Assembly: GCA_015485495.1 (NCBI GenBank)
Contig: WFTL01000132.1
Location: 62,001 to 126,000, forward strand
Direction: 5' to 3'
DNA from: Planctomycetaceae bacterium
GTDB lineage: Bacteria > Planctomycetota > Planctomycetia > Planctomycetales > Planctomycetaceae
Length of the DNA: 64,000 nucleotides
The notes below the pieces were generated by a model. That model did no database searches and was not told where the DNA came from. It saw only the letters and a program-made list of their open reading frames with translations. Below are positions 60,712-64,000 of the stretch, in pieces. Position 1 is the first letter of the stretch. The number at the start of each line of letters is the position of its first letter. The translations under genes were made by a program, and so were the position numbers.

Positions 60712-63285
60712 CTATTCGGTGAAGCGAAACCGGGCGGTTTCCGGACCGTCTTCGGTGGTCACGTATCCGGCCGGACCGGCCACGACCCAGTCCTTCGTTC
60801 GGTATTCGTCATAGCGGCCGCCGGAATTCTGTCCTTCCGCCCAGATGTGAAAACGTGCTCCGTGAATGCGGTGGTCGTCGTGATTCAGAGTGGCGGATTC
60901 GCCCGGCGCGAATTCATAAATGAGGACGTCATTTTTTCCGGCCGGGTACCAGCGGAACACGCCGTCGCTGCCTTTGGCATAGTACTGCAGCCACACCCGC
61001 AGCGGCTCACTGGTTTCGTTGCTCACGGCGATGTATTTCGTCGCGTAGCGCCGGAAGGTATCCGGAGCCATCTCGATCACGTGGCGAAAATCGGCCGCCG
61101 CCAGTTCATGCTGTCCGGAATCGGAATACGCTCTGCCCCGCAGTGCCCAGATGTCCGGATCTCCCTTTTCCAGCCGGGCGGCCCGCGTCAGGTCCCGAAC
61201 GGCCGTCTCGTACTGACCGAGTTCCACCGCCGAATAGCCTCGGTTGTACCAGTAGATGTAGTTCGACTGATCAATCTGTGACGCTGCTTCGAACTGAGCA
61301 TACGCCAGTTCGTGATTTCCCACAGCCGCCAGCAGCAGGCCCAGATCATTGAACACGGCGTGGCTCGTTTCGTCGATTTCAAGTGCTTCCTGAAGACATT
61401 CAGCAGCATCCCGGTAGCGTTCCATGTCCTTCAGGCAGGATGCCAGATGTCGGCGGTATTCGATGTTCCGCGGATTCATCCGGATGGCCGCCTGAAACAG
61501 AGTCACCGCATCTTCGTAGCTTTCCAGACGCTGGCCGATCTGCCCCATCAGGTCCACGAACTCCGCTTCGTTCGGGTCCAGTTCCAGCGCCTTCTGCAGC
61601 GGGTCCACCGCTTCTTCCGGACGATTCAGCAGAAACAGCATGTGAGCACAGTTGAACTGAGCCCAGGCATGGGTGTCCCGGGCAGCAATCGCACGGCGGA
61701 AATCCGCCAGAGCAGCCTCAGGATCGTTCATGTGCGAATGAACGATTCCGCGTTCGTTATAGAATTCCGCCAGTTCCTCGCTGTCTGTGGAACTGGCGAT
61801 CCCGTGAGACAGATCCTGCAGGGCTTTGTCGTAATCGCCTGTCTGCATTTCCACCCTGGCACGGCCGCGAAAGGCATACAGCATCGTTCGGTCGGTTTCG
61901 ATGGCATCATTGAATGCCACCAGAGCCGTTCGCAGATCTCCTTTCTGCAGAAAAATCCAGCCGCGGGATGACAGGGCATAAGCGTGATCCGGTTCCCGCC
62001 GCAGGACCTCCGTGAAATCGGCCAGCGACTGGTCGTAGCGTTCCGCGAAGTAATGCTCTTCGGCCCGCTCCACGAACTGGTCGATGGTCTGCGGGTCGAC
62101 CAGCGGCAGAGCCTTGTCCAGAAAGGCGTGTACTTCGGAAACATCCACGTACAGACTGACCGAACGGGCTTCGGTCATGTGACCTTCCACCACGGCGACC
62201 AGTTCTCCGAAATCGCTGACAACCGGTCCGCCGCTGTTGCCCTGATTGGTCTGCATGTCGGCTTCCATCGTTCGCGCCGATTCACCGGTGGCCAGGGATC
62301 GTTCGTACACGGCTCTCACTTCCCCGGATGTGTAGATCCAGAGTCCCTGACTGCCTTCCGGAATTCCGCCCAGGGAATGGATGCGGTCTCCCAGTCGAGC
62401 CGACTCGCGGGCCAGTCTCAGCGACTGAACACGCTGGCCAGGCAGTGCTTCGGCCTGAAGCAGTGCCAGGTCCCGCTGTCTGTCGGAAAAGACGACCGCG
62501 GCCCGAACCACGGGAGCATTCTTCTGATACCACTCGACATCGTGGATCAGGCGTCCGTCCCTGTATGCAGGAAATGTCAGGCGCAGTTCCCGCACGGCGC
62601 CCAGGGCGCTGCCGTGCCGTCCGGGAGAAGCCACGTGATCGTTGGTCACCAGCAGACGTCGGCGGGCATCCACCAGCCAGGCGGTTCCCGTCCACGTCTG
62701 TCCGGTTTCGTCCGTCCCCTCGACATGTGCCGTTCCCTGCAGCAGCACCTCGACGATTTCGGACGTGGTCAGACGTTCTGCCGGCCTGTCCGGTGAACCG
62801 TCTGCAGCGTCTTCTTCCGAAGAAGGCATGTCGTCGCCGGCAACAATGCGAAACGCATAGGTCCCCAGTTTCCGATCTTCAAAGAAGACGTCCGCCCGGT
62901 ACTCAGCACTGACGGGAAACGGTTCCGTCGGTTTCAGACTGAACAGGCCGAATGCATTGCTGTCGTCGGGAAGGTTCTGTTCCTTCAGGACCGCCAGATC
63001 GACGGAAACCCGGGTGATTTCCTGTTCTCCGATTCGAAACAGGCAGGACAGTTCTCCCTGTTCCGGGCGGCAGTTGAGCAGCACGCGAAGATGAACCGTT
63101 TCGTGCGGTCGATACACGCTTCCGGGAGAAACCGGCTGACCGTCTTCGGTAAAGCGTTTCGCGAACACGGCCTCGGTCGCTTCGACCGCTGAAACATCCG
63201 GTCCGTCGGCCCGCACCGTTGCCATGGTGCAGGCAGCCAGAAGAGCCGGCAGAAACAGACGTCCGCGCACAGTGGTTCGGCTCAT
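60712..63285 (-). CDS. exported trypsin-like (HtrA-type) serine protease with TPR repeats and C-terminal domain
   Basis: LVTNDHVASPG, RDLALLQAE, NQGNSGGPVVSDFGELVAVVEG triad; about 10 TPR-like repeats; signal peptide. Confidence 0.9.
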   Translation of the reverse strand: MSRTTVRGRLFLPALLAACTMATVRADGPDVSAVEATEAVFAKRFTEDGQPVSPGSVYRPHETVHLRVLLNCRPEQGELSCLFRIGEQEITRVSVDLAVLKEQNLPDDSNAFGLFSLKPTEPFPVSAEYRADVFFEDRKLGTYAFRIVAGDDMPSSEEDAADGSPDRPAERLTTSEIVEVLLQGTAHVEGTDETGQTWTGTAWLVDARRRLLVTNDHVASPGRHGSALGAVRELRLTFPAYRDGRLIHDVEWYQKNAPVVRAAVVFSDRQRDLALLQAEALPGQRVQSLRLARESARLGDRIHSLGGIPEGSQGLWIYTSGEVRAVYERSLATGESARTMEADMQTNQGNSGGPVVSDFGELVAVVEGHMTEARSVSLYVDVSEVHAFLDKALPLVDPQTIDQFVERAEEHYFAERYDQSLADFTEVLRREPDHAYALSSRGWIFLQKGDLRTALVAFNDAIETDRTMLYAFRGRARVEMQTGDYDKALQDLSHGIASSTDSEELAEFYNERGIVHSHMNDPEAALADFRRAIAARDTHAWAQFNCAHMLFLLNRPEEAVDPLQKALELDPNEAEFVDLMGQIGQRLESYEDAVTLFQAAIRMNPRNIEYRRHLASCLKDMERYRDAAECLQEALEIDETSHAVFNDLGLLLAAVGNHELAYAQFEAASQIDQSNYIYWYNRGYSAVELGQYETAVRDLTRAARLEKGDPDIWALRGRAYSDSGQHELAAADFRHVIEMAPDTFRRYATKYIAVSNETSEPLRVWLQYYAKGSDGVFRWYPAGKNDVLIYEFAPGESATLNHDDHRIHGARFHIWAEGQNSGGRYDEYRTKDWVVAGPAGYVTTEDGPETARFRFTE

Positions 63286-63700
63286 GGCATGATCTTCCTT
63301 CCGTCCCGATACGGAATGTCTGACAGGCAGATTCGATCCGACAGCAGCGTCTGCGATCAGCAGGCCCTGTTACAGCACATTTTCAACGCCGCATTTTCCG
63401 GTTCCGAACGACCGACCGGAACCGCCTGCCGTGAACCGGCGCCGAAACGCCGGAAGTCGTATGTACCGGAACCGTCATTTGCCTGTTTCAGGATACCCGA
63501 CGGCTGTGTTCAGAAAAGCCGTTTTCCGCATTTCCGGGCGGCTCCTGACCATCCGGCAGCCGGCCGGACACACCGCGCGCATCGCACTGATGGAAACTTC
63601 TGGCGAATCCGCAGCGGCTGCCCCGACTCTGCAGCCTCACCCCGATTCATTCCGTCCCGCCTGACGGATTCATCTGACAGATCTGTGCGGTCTGGAGAAT

Positions 63701-64000
63701 TCAGGTTGAGCGTGAGTATCGAAGCTGAGCGGCTGTGAGCGTGTTGTGCAGAAGCATCGCAATGGTCATCGGCCCGACCCCGCCCGGAACAGGAGTCACG
63801 GCAGATGCCACAGCCGAGACCGATTCGAAATGCACGTCGCCGACGAGCCGGCCATCCACACGGTTGATTCCCACATCGATGACGACAGCCCCCGGCTGCA
63901 CCATGTCCCCCGTCACGAACTCCGGCTGCCCGGCCGCGGCAATGAGAATGTCGGCTTCGCGCGTCACGGATGCGATGTCGCGGGTGCGGCTGTGGCAGAC
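63701..64000 (-). CDS. folD: methylenetetrahydrofolate dehydrogenase/cyclohydrolase, 5' end beyond window
   Basis: [48 protein letters not shown]...[34 protein letters not shown]. Confidence 0.95.
   Translation of the reverse strand, partial: VCHSRTRDIASVTREADILIAAAGQPEFVTGDMVQPGAVVIDVGINRVDGRLVGDVHFESVSAVASAVTPVPGGVGPMTIAMLLHNTLTAAQLRYSRST

Noticed and set aside
1-64000. CRISPR array, toxin-antitoxin, restriction or other known defence locus
   Set aside because: No regularly spaced repeats, Cas motifs, methylase/REase motifs or typical small TA pairs seen; the DnaQ-WYL gene alone is not enough to call a defence system.

Overview
64 kb of high-GC bacterial chromosome. Gene content and style suggest a planctomycete (inference: MoxR/DUF58/BatA-type cluster, squalene-oxidase-repeat exported protein, DUF3748-like protein, many short exported proteins of unknown function). 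I support about 40 protein-coding genes, two tRNA genes and several hairpins or terminators. I found no CRISPR array, prophage, transposase or rRNA. Main blocks: housekeeping metabolism (trpS, ilvC, ilvN, metF, thiolase, folD, UAP1-like pyrophosphorylase), a CzcB/CzcA-type metal efflux pair, a permease fused to an HMA domain, a bacterioferritin homologue, a translationally coupled MoxR-DUF58-BatA-VWA cluster, and an exopolysaccharide export/polymerisation core (Wza-, Wzc-, Wzy/WaaL+TPR- and WcaJ-like). I see no clear new multi-gene system. The best leads are single-gene anomalies: a bacterioferritin lacking two canonical ferroxidase ligands (E127 and H130 both Ser), an MnmE-like GTPase whose C-terminal CIGK motif reads AGGK and whose G4 motif is degenerate, an unusual initiator-like tRNA-Met with its own terminator, a DnaQ-type exonuclease fused to a WYL domain, and a PAS-GAF-REC protein with no usable kinase core. 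All calls come from reading the sequence and remembered family motifs; no database search was run.
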